Assembly: GCA_001414345.1 (NCBI GenBank)
Contig: LLCB01000044.1
Location: 62,001 to 126,000, forward strand
Source of the DNA: Hymenoscyphus infarciens
Taxonomy: Eukaryota > Ascomycota > Leotiomycetes > Helotiales > Helotiaceae
Direction of reading: 5' to 3'
Length of the DNA: 64,000 nt
Both the position numbers and the translations under genes were made by a program. Each line of letters starts with the position of its first letter. The stretch's first letter is position 1. Below the pieces are notes generated by a model, which saw only the letters and a program-made list of their open reading frames with translations, was not told where the DNA came from and did no database searches. Below, in pieces: positions 1 to 9,608 of this stretch.

Positions 1-1282
1 CCTCTTCAGCAAACAAACATCCTCCCTCCTCATCACGCCCCCTTCACTCACGCTCCCCACAGCCACAGCCCTCATCTTCTCGCCCTCCATCTGCCAGTAC
101 ATAGGACCCTGTGGGAAATCCTTCCTCCCCTCCTGCCACTCCAACACTTTTTCTAGTTCCGGGTCTAGTATCGGCATATCCCCAAATTGAAACTCCAACT
201 CGCCGCCGTATTTTTTGGGGATATTTTTCGGGTCGATGAATGCCTCGAGCGTGGTTTTCATGTCATGCGAGGAAAGGATGAAGATCTTGGAGGTGGTGAT
301 GGGGTCGAACCATTTTTTGATCCAGGACCAGACTGTGGGGAAGAATGCGGGGGCTCCTATGACCTGGAGGTTTGCGCTGTCAGTACAAGTACCACACAAC
401 AAAGAATACCAAAAATAAGACGATCGGATCAGACGAAGAGGAAAAACATACAAAAATCCTATCCAAAGTCTCCGGATAATGCGCCGTAGCCAGCGTGCTA
501 GCATCCTGCATATGCGTTCTCAAATTCCAAAACTGCTTCAATCCTACCCCCGAAATATCCACGATATTGTTACTCTGCGTAACGGGTGTCTTCGCATTCT
601 CCCTATCCGTCAATTGGGTGCAAAGAGGCATCACAAACCGCACCAGATTCTCATACAACGCAAAAAGCCTCAACAGCTTTGGGGATGTCTTCCCGTCTGT
701 TTGCGCCTTGGTATGGGTTTTTTGCGCGGATTTCTCGTATGCCGACATGGTTTTGTGGTTTAGGTGTTTGACTTCGAAGACGTAGACGGGGATTCCGCGA
801 CGGTCGCGACGGCCTATCCATTGGGGGTACTGTTGGTTTTTTGTTAGTTGGTTTGTTGGTGAGGGGGAAATATTGGGGGAGGGCTACCAATCGGCGAGTT
901 TCCTCGTAGTGTCCTAGATCTATGGTTTCGTAGAGTTCTTTTATTTGGTTCGCCTTTCGCCAATCTTCTGTTTCTTTGAATTGGGTGAATGCTTCGGGGA
1001 CGATGAAGCGGCGCGCGCGGAGGAATCGTCTGTGTTGAAATTATGTTAGGTTACAAATCAGGGTAAGAGAGATGATGGGATGGCGTACAATAATGTTTGA
1101 TCGTCGTGACTGCAATCATTCTCTGATTCTCCTGGGGCGTAGTATCCCTTCTCGGCGCATAGAACTTTAAAATTCTTGAACGCGGCCTCCTCTTCGGTGG
1201 TGAGATGTCCTAGGTGACCTTGAGGATACCCATACTCGACCACGGCGGATTGAACTCTATGTGCAGGACCGGCGGTCGACAT
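1..1282 (-). CDS. Sec14-like CRAL-TRIO lipid transfer protein (3' end off the left edge)
   Basis: Likely a phosphatidylinositol/phosphatidylcholine transfer protein of the Sec14 family, which works at Golgi/endosome membranes. Exons by splice motif: 1089-1282, 888-1029, 452-829 and 1-363 (continuing off the window); introns are 59, 58 and 88 bp and the frame stays open through all four, giving 359 residues so far. The start is the ATG at 1282, because the longer frame begins at a non-ATG codon. The CRAL-TRIO N-terminal helix region ends in DDQTLLRFLRARRF (about residues 60-73), the family hallmark, split by intron 1. The lipid-binding domain follows with YPQWIGRRDRRGIPVYVF, then DPITTSKIFIL and the NIPKKYGGELEF segment near the end, matching canonical Sec14. 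It is already longer than yeast Sec14 (about 304 aa), so it may be one of the longer fungal paralogues. The stop lies outside the window. Confidence 0.85.
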
Positions 1283-2269
1283 TTCTGCGCCTGTCTTGGA
1301 AAATGCCAAAGAAGTTGAAAGGGGGATGTATGTAACAGATGTACAAGAGGGAATATTCTACTAGTAAAGACCGTTGGCGGTGAGACTCTGTATGTATATG
1401 TAAACAAAAGAGGCAGCGACAGAGTTGGGATCCAACGTCATCTCACACTCTTAGTCATCGGCCTTTAACTGTGCCTTTTTCTTTTGAGACTCTGCATTAC
1501 TCGTGGGGGCGAGGTAACTCTTTTTAGAGTCGCGAATAGACGGGACTCGGGAGCGGTGGAACTGGTTGACTTCCATTTGATGGTGATCACCGCGAATCCG
1601 AAGATGCCGGACTTTCAAAGCTGAGAAGCGCCCCTCAAGACGACCCCCGTGCTTCCACATCCACGATGATGATGCGCATCTCCCGTCGACGCCGAGTTAG
1701 CCAGATCATCCTCAATACCGTACCGTACCGTACCAATTGTACCATCGGATGTGTAACCTCGAGGTATATCGGCCGAATCTCCCGTCCCGAAGTCCGAAGA
1801 CGGTGAATTTGACCTCAATGTGAACGATTTCGGTGTCGACGAGAAAAGCCTTGCGATTCAGGCACTTTTTACTCTTTCAAAATCTAATAATACAAGAAGA
1901 AGATCTGGGGGAAAAGGCTCGAGGGAACTCCCGTCCTTTATATCCCTCCCAACACGAGGCATCTAGCATCCTACCCCATATAATATAATCCATTAATAAC
2001 TCATCCCTCCCTCCTTGTTACTTACACATCTCTTCCCCCAATAACCTCCGTCTAACCACGCGTTCTGTGGCTTTGAGTTTCCCTTCCCTGACATCCAAAA
2101 ATCTAAAATGCATGCTCCCCCACCAATGACCTAAGGAACCCTTCCCTCTACAACCCCATAAGCTCACCTCACCCCTCACCCCTCAACCCTCAACCCCTCA
2201 ACCCCTCAACCCCTCAACACCACGAAAAATCCCCAGCCCTCGTCAACACCTCCTTACCCGTACAACTAC
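1283..2269. other. Intergenic region with weak coding signal and a CCCCTCAA array
   Basis: This interval separates the divergent Sec14-like and MoCF-domain genes, so it must hold both promoters. It carries one weak coding candidate (1451-1845, listed separately). At about 2168-2222 there is a short array of an 8-bp CCCCTCAA unit just upstream of the MoCF gene. No TATA box or RNA gene could be assigned with confidence. Confidence 0.5.
1451..1845 (-). CDS. Possible small two-exon hypothetical gene or gene remnant
   Basis: Not recognised. A minus-strand frame open from about 1845 to 1615 has an ordinary-looking Ser/Asp/Gly-rich composition but no ATG. A second frame ends at 1451 with a Lys-rich C-terminus (ESQKKKAQLKADD). 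A GT at about 1667 and an AG at about 1623 would join the two in phase with a 45-bp intron. No start codon is visible upstream before a stop, so an upstream exon would be needed. It could equally be a decayed fragment or untranslated sequence. Reported only because both halves look more coding-like than chance and the junction is in frame. Confidence 0.25.
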
Positions 2270-3643
2270 ATGTTCCGCCTATCCCAATTAGTAAAACACC
2301 TCTCGCGTCCTTTACCAAACTACCTGCATACTTCCTCTGCTTCCGCAGCCTCGAGTCAAGTCATGACATCATCACCCTCTGCCACGCCTGATGAGAGGAA
2401 TTCGAGGACTATACATACAGCAGCATGTTTGATAATTGGGGATGAGGTTTTGGGTGGGAAGGTATGGATTACACTCTATGCGGACAATCACTGCGATCAT
2501 GGTCGAGGAATGGAGACCTCGGGAGATGGACAAGAGACATAGAGGGGAGAAAGTAAATATGAGAAAGAATAGATAGCTAATTCCAATTGTGCCGTGTAGA
2601 CAGTAGATGTACGATCCCTCCAAGAACCACCTCTGAACCACCTCTGTCCCCTTCAAGACAACTTAAGAAGAGAAGACCCTAGTCGCACAACACTAACAGG
2701 AACCCCATAGACAAATTCGGCATTCATGGCCAAATTCTGCTTTGGTCTAGGAATGGTACGAGACCACCCTCGATTCTCAAATACAATGGAAGCAGAATTG
2801 ACAAATCCCTTTTAGAACCTAAAACGCATCGAAGTAATAGCCGACGACGAGAGCGAAATCATAGAAGCCGTCCGCAGAATGAGCAACACCTACGACTTCG
2901 TAGTAACAAGCGGAGGAATAGGTCCCACGTACTTCCCCCCATCATATCCCCCTCTTCCCATTTTTCCTCCCCAAAATCATTCAAATCGAAAATGTATTAA
3001 TGGTTTGTTTAAAACCAGCCACGACGACATAACCTACTCCTCAATAGCCAAAGCATTCTCCCTCCCCCTAATCCTCCACCCCGTCGTCCTCCAAAAAATG
3101 ATCGCCCTCTCCAAACCCCACCCCTCCCAACAAAATTTCGACTGGGACGTCGATTCTCCAGCTCGAAAAGCGAAATACCGTATGATCGAGTTACCAACCG
3201 ATACCACACGTCCGGATTCCTCACAAGTGATATTCCCCTGCGACGATCTCTGGGTTCCCGTCGCTTGTGTGAATGGAAACATCCACATCCTCCCCGGCGT
3301 CCCACGATTATTCGAACGCCTGTTAGAAGGGTTGAGACCATATCTCCTCCCACGACTATCAGATCCCGAGGGGAAGGGGATCCATAGGATATTAATCTCG
3401 ACACCCATGGTGGAGAGTGCAGTGGCACCATACCTCACCGAGTTAGCAGGGAGGGTGGAATCTAAAGGTGTCAAGGTGGGCAGTTATCCTCGCTGGGGGA
3501 AGAAGAATAATACGGTTACTTTAGTTGGTCGGGACCAGGAGTTTTTGGAGAGTCTTGTTGAGGAGGTTGTCAAGAATGTGGAGGGGAGGAGAATAGAGAC
3601 TGAGGGGGAGGATGATGAGGAGGCGCCTGTTTCTAGTCAGTGA
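2270..3643 (+). CDS. MoCF-biosynthesis (MoaB/Mog-type) domain protein
   Basis: Predicted 324-aa protein from four exons: 2270-2461, 2711-2755, 2816-2928 and 3019-3643. All junctions are GT..AG and in phase; the second exon is only 45 bp. The core is the molybdopterin-binding fold shared by MoaB/Mog, CinA and the N-terminal half of eukaryotic FAD synthases: LIIGDEVLGGK (about 54-64), then VVTSGGIGPTHDD (about 108-120, the family signature, split by intron 3 inside the Thr codon), and VNGNIHILPGVPRLFERLL later. The N-terminal 45 residues are Ser-rich and could be a mitochondrial targeting region. No PAPS-reductase-like FAD synthase domain follows, so it is a stand-alone domain protein. Nucleotide hydrolysis or cofactor handling is inferred from the family only. 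The C-terminus is acidic. Confidence 0.8.
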
Positions 3644-5160
3644 GAGGGGGGACGGTATATATATAGATTGTAGAATGAGAAGTGGAACCCTTTATTGCAC
3701 GGATCTAAGATTGAGGGTTGTTAAACTGGCCAGTGCAAATCTTTGGAACCCATTCTTGCATTCCCCAGAGCAGAGGTGGCGGATTATAATGATGCGCGTA
3801 GCGCTTCTTTCGAGTCGGTGATATGAAGGGAGGTGAGGTATGGTGTAGAAGTAAAATCAAACTGACATATCCAAGAGTGAAGCTTGCTAAAATTTAAAGT
3901 GAATTAAAAATATGTGAAATCCCTCGCTTAGAGTTGAGAGCGAGAATAACGAGGGATACGCCGGGTTTCAAAGTTAGCTAGTTTAAGCTAAGTATACATC
4001 CCGAGTTTAAATACTCAGAGTAGTAATTACTGATTAAAAGAGTCCAACTAATATAAACTCTCGTTAACACACTCTTAGCTATCGACAAGGAAGACGAAGA
4101 ATAATACGAAGACATCTTCTTTCTAATTAATAAAGCTAGGTTGAGTCGAAATGGAAGAAGATCCTAAAAGAGAGTTATAATTATGAAATGAAAAGTTTAA
4201 ATCTATAAGCTAATAAGAATGCGTTTATGAAACATGTCTTATAGATAGCTCTAGATTAGACTAGACCCGAGAGAGAATCTCAATCTTATCTTTATCTCCT
4301 CAGATCCGAGAATTTCCGTCTAGATAAAGATTCTACTTTCTATCTAAATTTTCTTACTCAAGATCTTAAATTCGCACGTGGATTTTCTCTATGTCCAATA
4401 GTAGCACCTCTAAGATATATATATATATACAAAAAAGAATAAATATGTTTTAATAAAATTCTTTATCTATTCTAGAATATGAACTGGTTTTTCTACTTAT
4501 AGGTCTAATACATAAGATCGTAGATATAGAAAGTAGGTCTATTGTAAGAAGAGAAACCCCTTTCTATAAAAATTAATAAAGAGTTTCTAGAAAGATTTGA
4601 AAAAACAGAGGGAAAATCAAGAGTTTCAAATCTTCAAATACGCTCGAACAAAAAGAAACAGTAGACAGATACAAATATATAACCAAAATAAAATAAAATA
4701 TGTACCAAAGCTTTTAGCATTATCAGAGAAGCTTGGGAAACAGCCAAGGAACCGAATTTCTATTTCTGCTTATTCTGGATCCTCTCCTCTCAGATGCTAT
4801 CTCGGATTTATTCTAGATCTTGCCAGAGCATGGAAGAAAAGGCAGGTAGACAGATGCAAAGGAATGATTCTTACATACGCACGAGGCTTAGAGAGAAGCT
4901 TATTTATTTATAGTTGAGTTTCAACTTCTCCGCGCTCCACCTTTTCAGTCCAATGAATAATGAGGGCGACGGTAAATAGCTCTCTTTCTGACTTCACGGG
5001 ACAATTCACTTCTCGGGAACTGATTATGCCAGAGTATCCGAGAATCTCGTTCGAGAAAAATAGAACATCGAGATGCTATTTATTGCCGCTTCGATTGTCT
5101 ATCGTTCTCTCCCAACACTACAGGAAAGATCTCCCACTTTGAACTTTAAAATATCGAGAG
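3644..5160. other. AT-rich, RIP-like island without recognisable genes
   Basis: From about 3850 the base composition turns strongly AT-rich with many stops in all frames, and it returns to normal near 5160. A GAGGG/CCCTC inverted pair lies at about 3922-3957 and an (AT)n run at about 4418. The 4597-4917 open frame is Lys/Arg/Tyr-rich, without motifs, and is probably chance. No terminal repeats or transposon motifs could be recognised, so the origin is unknown. Confidence 0.5.
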
Positions 5161-7456
5161 AACGGTGTACATGTGTCGCATGATCACAGCCTATTGGCCG
5201 GTGAGCTTGAGTGAGGGAATCTTCAAAACCACGTGTCGAGCCGTGCCGCCATAAGCTGACAGCTTTTTAATCCAGGGGTGTCCATTTTATGAATGGATCA
5301 GAAGAAGAGATTTTGCATCATGTACAAATGTTGTGCATCAAATGCCATGTGCACTAAAAGGCTATCGGTGTCTCCGTAAAACCGTGACACTGGATGATAG
5401 CAAGAGCCGAAAATGTAACGATATCCGGAAATTAAACCTTCTAAAGAATTCTTCCACGTGGATTTAGCGAGGAGTGTTGGTGGTGCAAACTCGAAATGCT
5501 ATTCGCAGCCATGATCCTTCTATCGTTCAGAATCTTCAGCTCAGGTTTCTTTGGATGAAAGGGTTGAAAGCCAATCTCATGGCAGAGTTATTGAAACGAG
5601 TCCGATGAAAGAAAGAGTTGACAAAATGTTTGAGCCCCACGAAACGAGGGGTGAAAGGTTTTGTAGATTGTGGAGGTGCTTGGACGTGGCTTGATATCTC
5701 TTGAGTCTTGATAACAACCTTTTCTGGGAGGCGTTTCTGTTTGGGGGCCATGGCTGTTTGGGGGCTGGATTTTGAGGGCTCTACCGTTTTCTTCATGGTT
5801 GCTTTTTTTGTTCTTGCAGGATAAACTTCAGATTAGAGTGTACCAGGGCCTCCCGGTATGCTTTTTCGTCTCGGTGATAATCTAGATAAATGTGGGCTTC
5901 GGGAGGATTTGTGGAGAAATATAGCTTGGGGGTTCGAAAGTTCGAATGCTGATGATCCCATCCTCATTACTCAGTCAGAACTATAAAATTGGCTGTGACG
6001 AACTGCCAAACATGATTTATTTAAGCGGTGGATTTGGGAGAAAGCCTTAGAAAGGGTCGACAGCGGCAACTGCGGACGATCCGTATGTGAGGTTGCAACT
6101 CCCATGCTTTGTGTCTTGGAAATGATCTTGCCAGAGCCCGGATATTTGGTAGTCGGTGGAAATGTACGGAGTAACCATCGTACGCCGCGGCTTCTAGAGC
6201 ACTATAAACGGCGCAGATGTCTCTTTCATGGTTGCTTGCGCTGTGCCGCCTCGCGTTGCCTTGGAGTCTCACTGGTGGCTTTGTAGCTGTGGTGTGGGTG
6301 GAGTGGAGAGAGGGTTGAAGGATGAAGCTGGAGGAGGAGGATTTAGAAACACGGAAGGAGGGGGAGGGCAGAGTCCCTTGCCATCTTGTGCATTAAAAGA
6401 AGTGAAGCTGTAGCTGTAATTGGCTGATCGGGGTAACCTACATCTCTTAAGCTGGGAGAAGACTGTCTCCTTAGACAATTGGTAAAGTAGATAGCCATTC
6501 CTAGGTTAGGTAGGATGGAGATGCCATGAGGGAACCATGCAAATAGTGCAGCAATATGTGCGGGTGGTGTGTAGTTGGTGTTTGGTAACTGGTTACTCGT
6601 AACACGGTAGAAAGGCGGGTGAGGTGATCCACGGTGTGCATTTTAAGCCCCGGTGAGAAGAGTTGGCCGGCAGAGGAAGAATATAAGAAGTAGCCCGAAA
6701 GGGCTAGCGGAGATTAGTCAGGCCATACTTTATTCCTATTGGCCATTGGCCCGATGGCTTTCCTCAGTAGAGTACCCTGATCCTTCCAGGCCATCTCCTT
6801 CCGCGAGTAACATTGAGCAGCTTCAGTGTTGACCCTCTAGAGTGACCAGCCTAAGCCTAAGCATCAGCATCAGCCCCGCACCAGCCCAGCCTCAGCACCA
6901 GCCTAAGCACCAGCCTAAGCACCAGCACCACCAGCACGCACCCCTAAGCTAAGCAAAGCACACACCTTCAATCATCACCTCAACGAACCCGACGTCCTTT
7001 GTCCCATCAGCCAGCCCAAGCAACCTCCAACCTTCAACCTCCAACTCCCATCCATCTTTTCCTAGAGAAAAGAAGTGCGCCCTCCGTCTCCTAATCCCTT
7101 ACCGCGATCCCCTCATTCCATTCACCCTCACCGCCAGTACTTGTACCATACCACCATACCACCATACCAGTACATCCAGTCCCAGTCCCTCGGCATTGAT
7201 TTCGCCGTGTGTACGGAGTACGGAACCTTACTACTACCACCACCCGACCCTTCCCAGCTCCGTCGACCGTCAACCGTCGACCGTCGAAACCCTGGACCCC
7301 CCAGCTTCAACCTCACCCACGACATTTTCCATTGGTACTATCGCAAAGCTTCTTCCAAAGCAACGACCCGTTTCACCATCTGACTCGCCAACGACCGTCC
7401 AGGTCCTACACTTCATGATCAACTGATTAACTTATACACACAACACCCCTTTCAAA
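5161..7456. other. Intergenic region and long leader upstream of RAS1
   Basis: Contains one weak 86-codon frame (5536-5796, minus, listed separately). From about 6845 to 7440 the strand is C/A-rich. There is an irregular array of CCTAAGCACCAG-like units at about 6850-6950, and pyrimidine-rich sequence runs up to the RAS1 start codon. Long C/T-rich leaders are common for highly expressed fungal genes, so the RAS1 promoter and 5' UTR probably occupy 6800-7456. No RNA gene was found. Confidence 0.45.
5536..5796 (-). CDS. Possible small hypothetical protein (86 aa)
   Basis: A single ATG-started frame of 86 codons encoding a basic protein (Lys/Arg/Pro/Ser-rich N-terminus, Phe/Arg-rich C-terminus). 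No domain is recognised. It lies alone in a 3.8-kb interval between the MoCF gene and RAS1, outside the AT-rich island, with balanced codon use. No intron is needed. It may be a chance frame; transcripts would decide. Confidence 0.25.
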   Translation of the reverse strand: MKKTVEPSKSSPQTAMAPKQKRLPEKVVIKTQEISSHVQAPPQSTKPFTPRFVGLKHFVNSFFHRTRFNNSAMRLAFNPFIQRNLS

Positions 7457-8341
7457 ATGGCATCCAAGGTACGATGGCAATTCACGGGGAAGCTCTTCGG
7501 ACGGATCAAGCTCAATTGCTAATCTCCATGTGTCGCTCTAGTTTTTGAGAGAATATAAGCTCGTGGTGGTTGGAGGTGGTGGCGTGGGAAAGTCTTGTTT
7601 GACAATTCAGTTGATACAGAGTCATTTCGTCGATGAATATGATCCTACAATTGAAGGTATGCATCTCAACCCCATACCCGGCGCATTGCGCTCTATCATT
7701 GAATTGATTTGATCTCAAGTCAAGTCAAATCAATCCCATACTAATTTACCCGCTCTCCGCAGATTCATATCGAAAGCAATGCGTGATTGATGAAGAAGTC
7801 GCCCTACTCGATGTCCTCGATACCGCCGGTCAGGAAGAATACTCGGCCATGAGAGAACAATACATGCGAACCGGCGAAGGATTCCTACTAGTCTACAGCA
7901 TAACCAGCCGACAGAGTTACGAGGAAATCATGACATTCCAGCAACAAATACTGAGAGTCAAGGATAAGGATTATTTCCCCATCATTGTGGTAGGAAACAA
8001 GTGCGATCTGGAGGGCGAGAGACAGGTTTCCAAACAAGGTAATCTTCATTTCCCCATACGTACGTTATTTGGACGCGGAAGGCTAATTCAAAATTATAGA
8101 GGGTGAAGCGTTAGCACGGTCATTTGGCTGCAAATTCATCGAGACCTCCGCCAAGTCCCGCATCAACGTCGACAACGCATTCTACGATATCGTTCGCGAG
8201 ATCCGACGTTATAACAAGGAGATGGCGGGTTACACAGCAGGAGGATCCGGCGGCTCGGGTAATGGACAGATTGGAAAATTGGAGGTTGGCGATGGAGAGG
8301 GTAATGACAGAGGATGCTGTGGAAAGTGTGTGATAATGTAA
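7457..8341 (+). CDS. RAS1: Ras GTPase (RAS1/rasA orthologue)
   Basis: Membrane-anchored small GTPase acting upstream of cAMP/PKA and MAPK signalling in growth and morphogenesis. Four exons: 7457-7468 (only four codons, MASK), 7542-7656, 7763-8038 and 8100-8341, encoding 214 aa. All Ras elements are visible: P-loop GGGGVGKS (about 15-22, the usual fungal form), switch I YDPTIEDSY (split by intron 2), switch [18 protein letters not shown] with the catalytic Gln present, NKCD and ETSAK. A Gly/Ser-rich linker then leads to GCCGKCVIM. The last four residues are a CaaX farnesylation box, preceded by two Cys that are candidate palmitoylation sites. No activating substitution is seen. The residue order matches fungal Ras1 rather than Rap/Rsr1. 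It sits alone, with a C/A-rich leader upstream and a pyrimidine-rich tract downstream. Confidence 0.97.
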
Positions 8342-9608
8342 AGGGTCGGTCGACTGAAGGGAAATTGGGCCATACCGAGTTTTGGATCTGGGGGAGACGA
8401 GAAGGCCAGCTCTCGTGGGGATGGTAAAACTTGAGAGGAGATGACGATTACGGGACGGCCTGTTGTTATATTTGGTTGCATCCGTATCCAGGATGCCGCG
8501 ATTCGCCTTGGAGGGAGTTCTACGCCACACACCATACCCTCGACCCAGATCTTTCATGGAAGATACTGTTGCTACTGTTCTTTTTGCCCTCGGACATATG
8601 TCAGATGATGATGTTTTTCTTTTCTCTCATTTCTTTTCTCCCAACTGCATTTTCTTCTTCTTCTTTTTCACCTTTTCCCGAGATAAGCGCTGGGGCACAA
8701 CCATCAAACTTTGTAATGTCACTGGAGGGGGAGGGGGGAGGAGGATCTCTGGCCGGGCCTGGCGCACAGCGTATATTACCAAAACCAAAAGAACTACTGC
8801 CTAACCTTTCTAGCTCTTTTTCTTGAGAGAGTGCAAAAAGTTATAGGGGAATGTTTAAATCTTGGGGAATATGAAAGAAATTTTTTTTGACCAAAGCCTA
8901 TTCTTCACGTACATAATTTTTGTTTCATTTGTTTTACTGAACGTTGGGGGGAAGAGTTTTTTGATGAATGTTTAGTTTGTTCATATAGAAATGGAGTATT
9001 AATTTTGACTTTTCTTGATTTTGATTTTGATTGATTTGTTTATTTATGAGGTGAACGAATGAGGTATTTAGCTTTGTTTTTTGGTTGGCGTCTCTTGTCT
9101 TGTCTTGTCTTGAGTTTCTAATTCAAGTGAAGAGTTACGGTTAAGTCACGAGGTTATTCTGAAGAAATGGTAGCCGACTTTCTGTTATTTCGCTTCTTGT
9201 CTTTTGTCCTTGTCTCCAAGAGGGGGGTTTTTTAGGGAGTAAGTGTCAAGGTAGTACAGAGAATAATTTTGATGTTTTGGTTTTGTTTTTTCAACTTTTC
9301 ATTTATATCTATAGCTTACTCGCTACTTTTCTTTGACTGAGCTACTTGATTTTTATTAGTTTAGTATTATTCGAAGCTTACTTGATGTTGGCAGCTTACT
9401 TAAGTTGCTCGCAGCTTACTCGTGACCTGCGTGTTAGATGGGTTATGTTTGTTCGGAACATTCGCTGGTGGTGCGCTAGTGCCAAAGTCGAAATCATGCA
9501 AGTACTGGCGTTGTGTTTGTCTGTCTATTAATCGTGTGTGCCCTTTATTGGATTATTTGAAGTAAGTTGTATTCCTCAATTATTAAATTAAAACACTGCT
9601 AATAAACT
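8342..9608. other. 3' flank of RAS1 and intergenic region
   Basis: No gene is seen. A pyrimidine-rich stretch at about 8605-8675 follows the RAS1 stop and probably lies in its 3' UTR. A TCTTG pentamer is repeated about four times near 9095-9112. A cluster of AGCTTACTC/T motifs lies at 9313-9425 (see findings). Open frames here are short and lack coding character. Confidence 0.5.

Noticed and set aside
3009..3474. Two long minus frames of 140 and 146 codons
   Set aside because: Antisense to exon 4 of the MoCF-domain gene, which has family motifs and clean splice sites.
4597..4917. 106-codon frame in the AT-rich island
   Set aside because: Composition is Lys/Arg/Tyr/Ile-rich as expected for AT-rich DNA read in a chance frame; no domain and no intron context.
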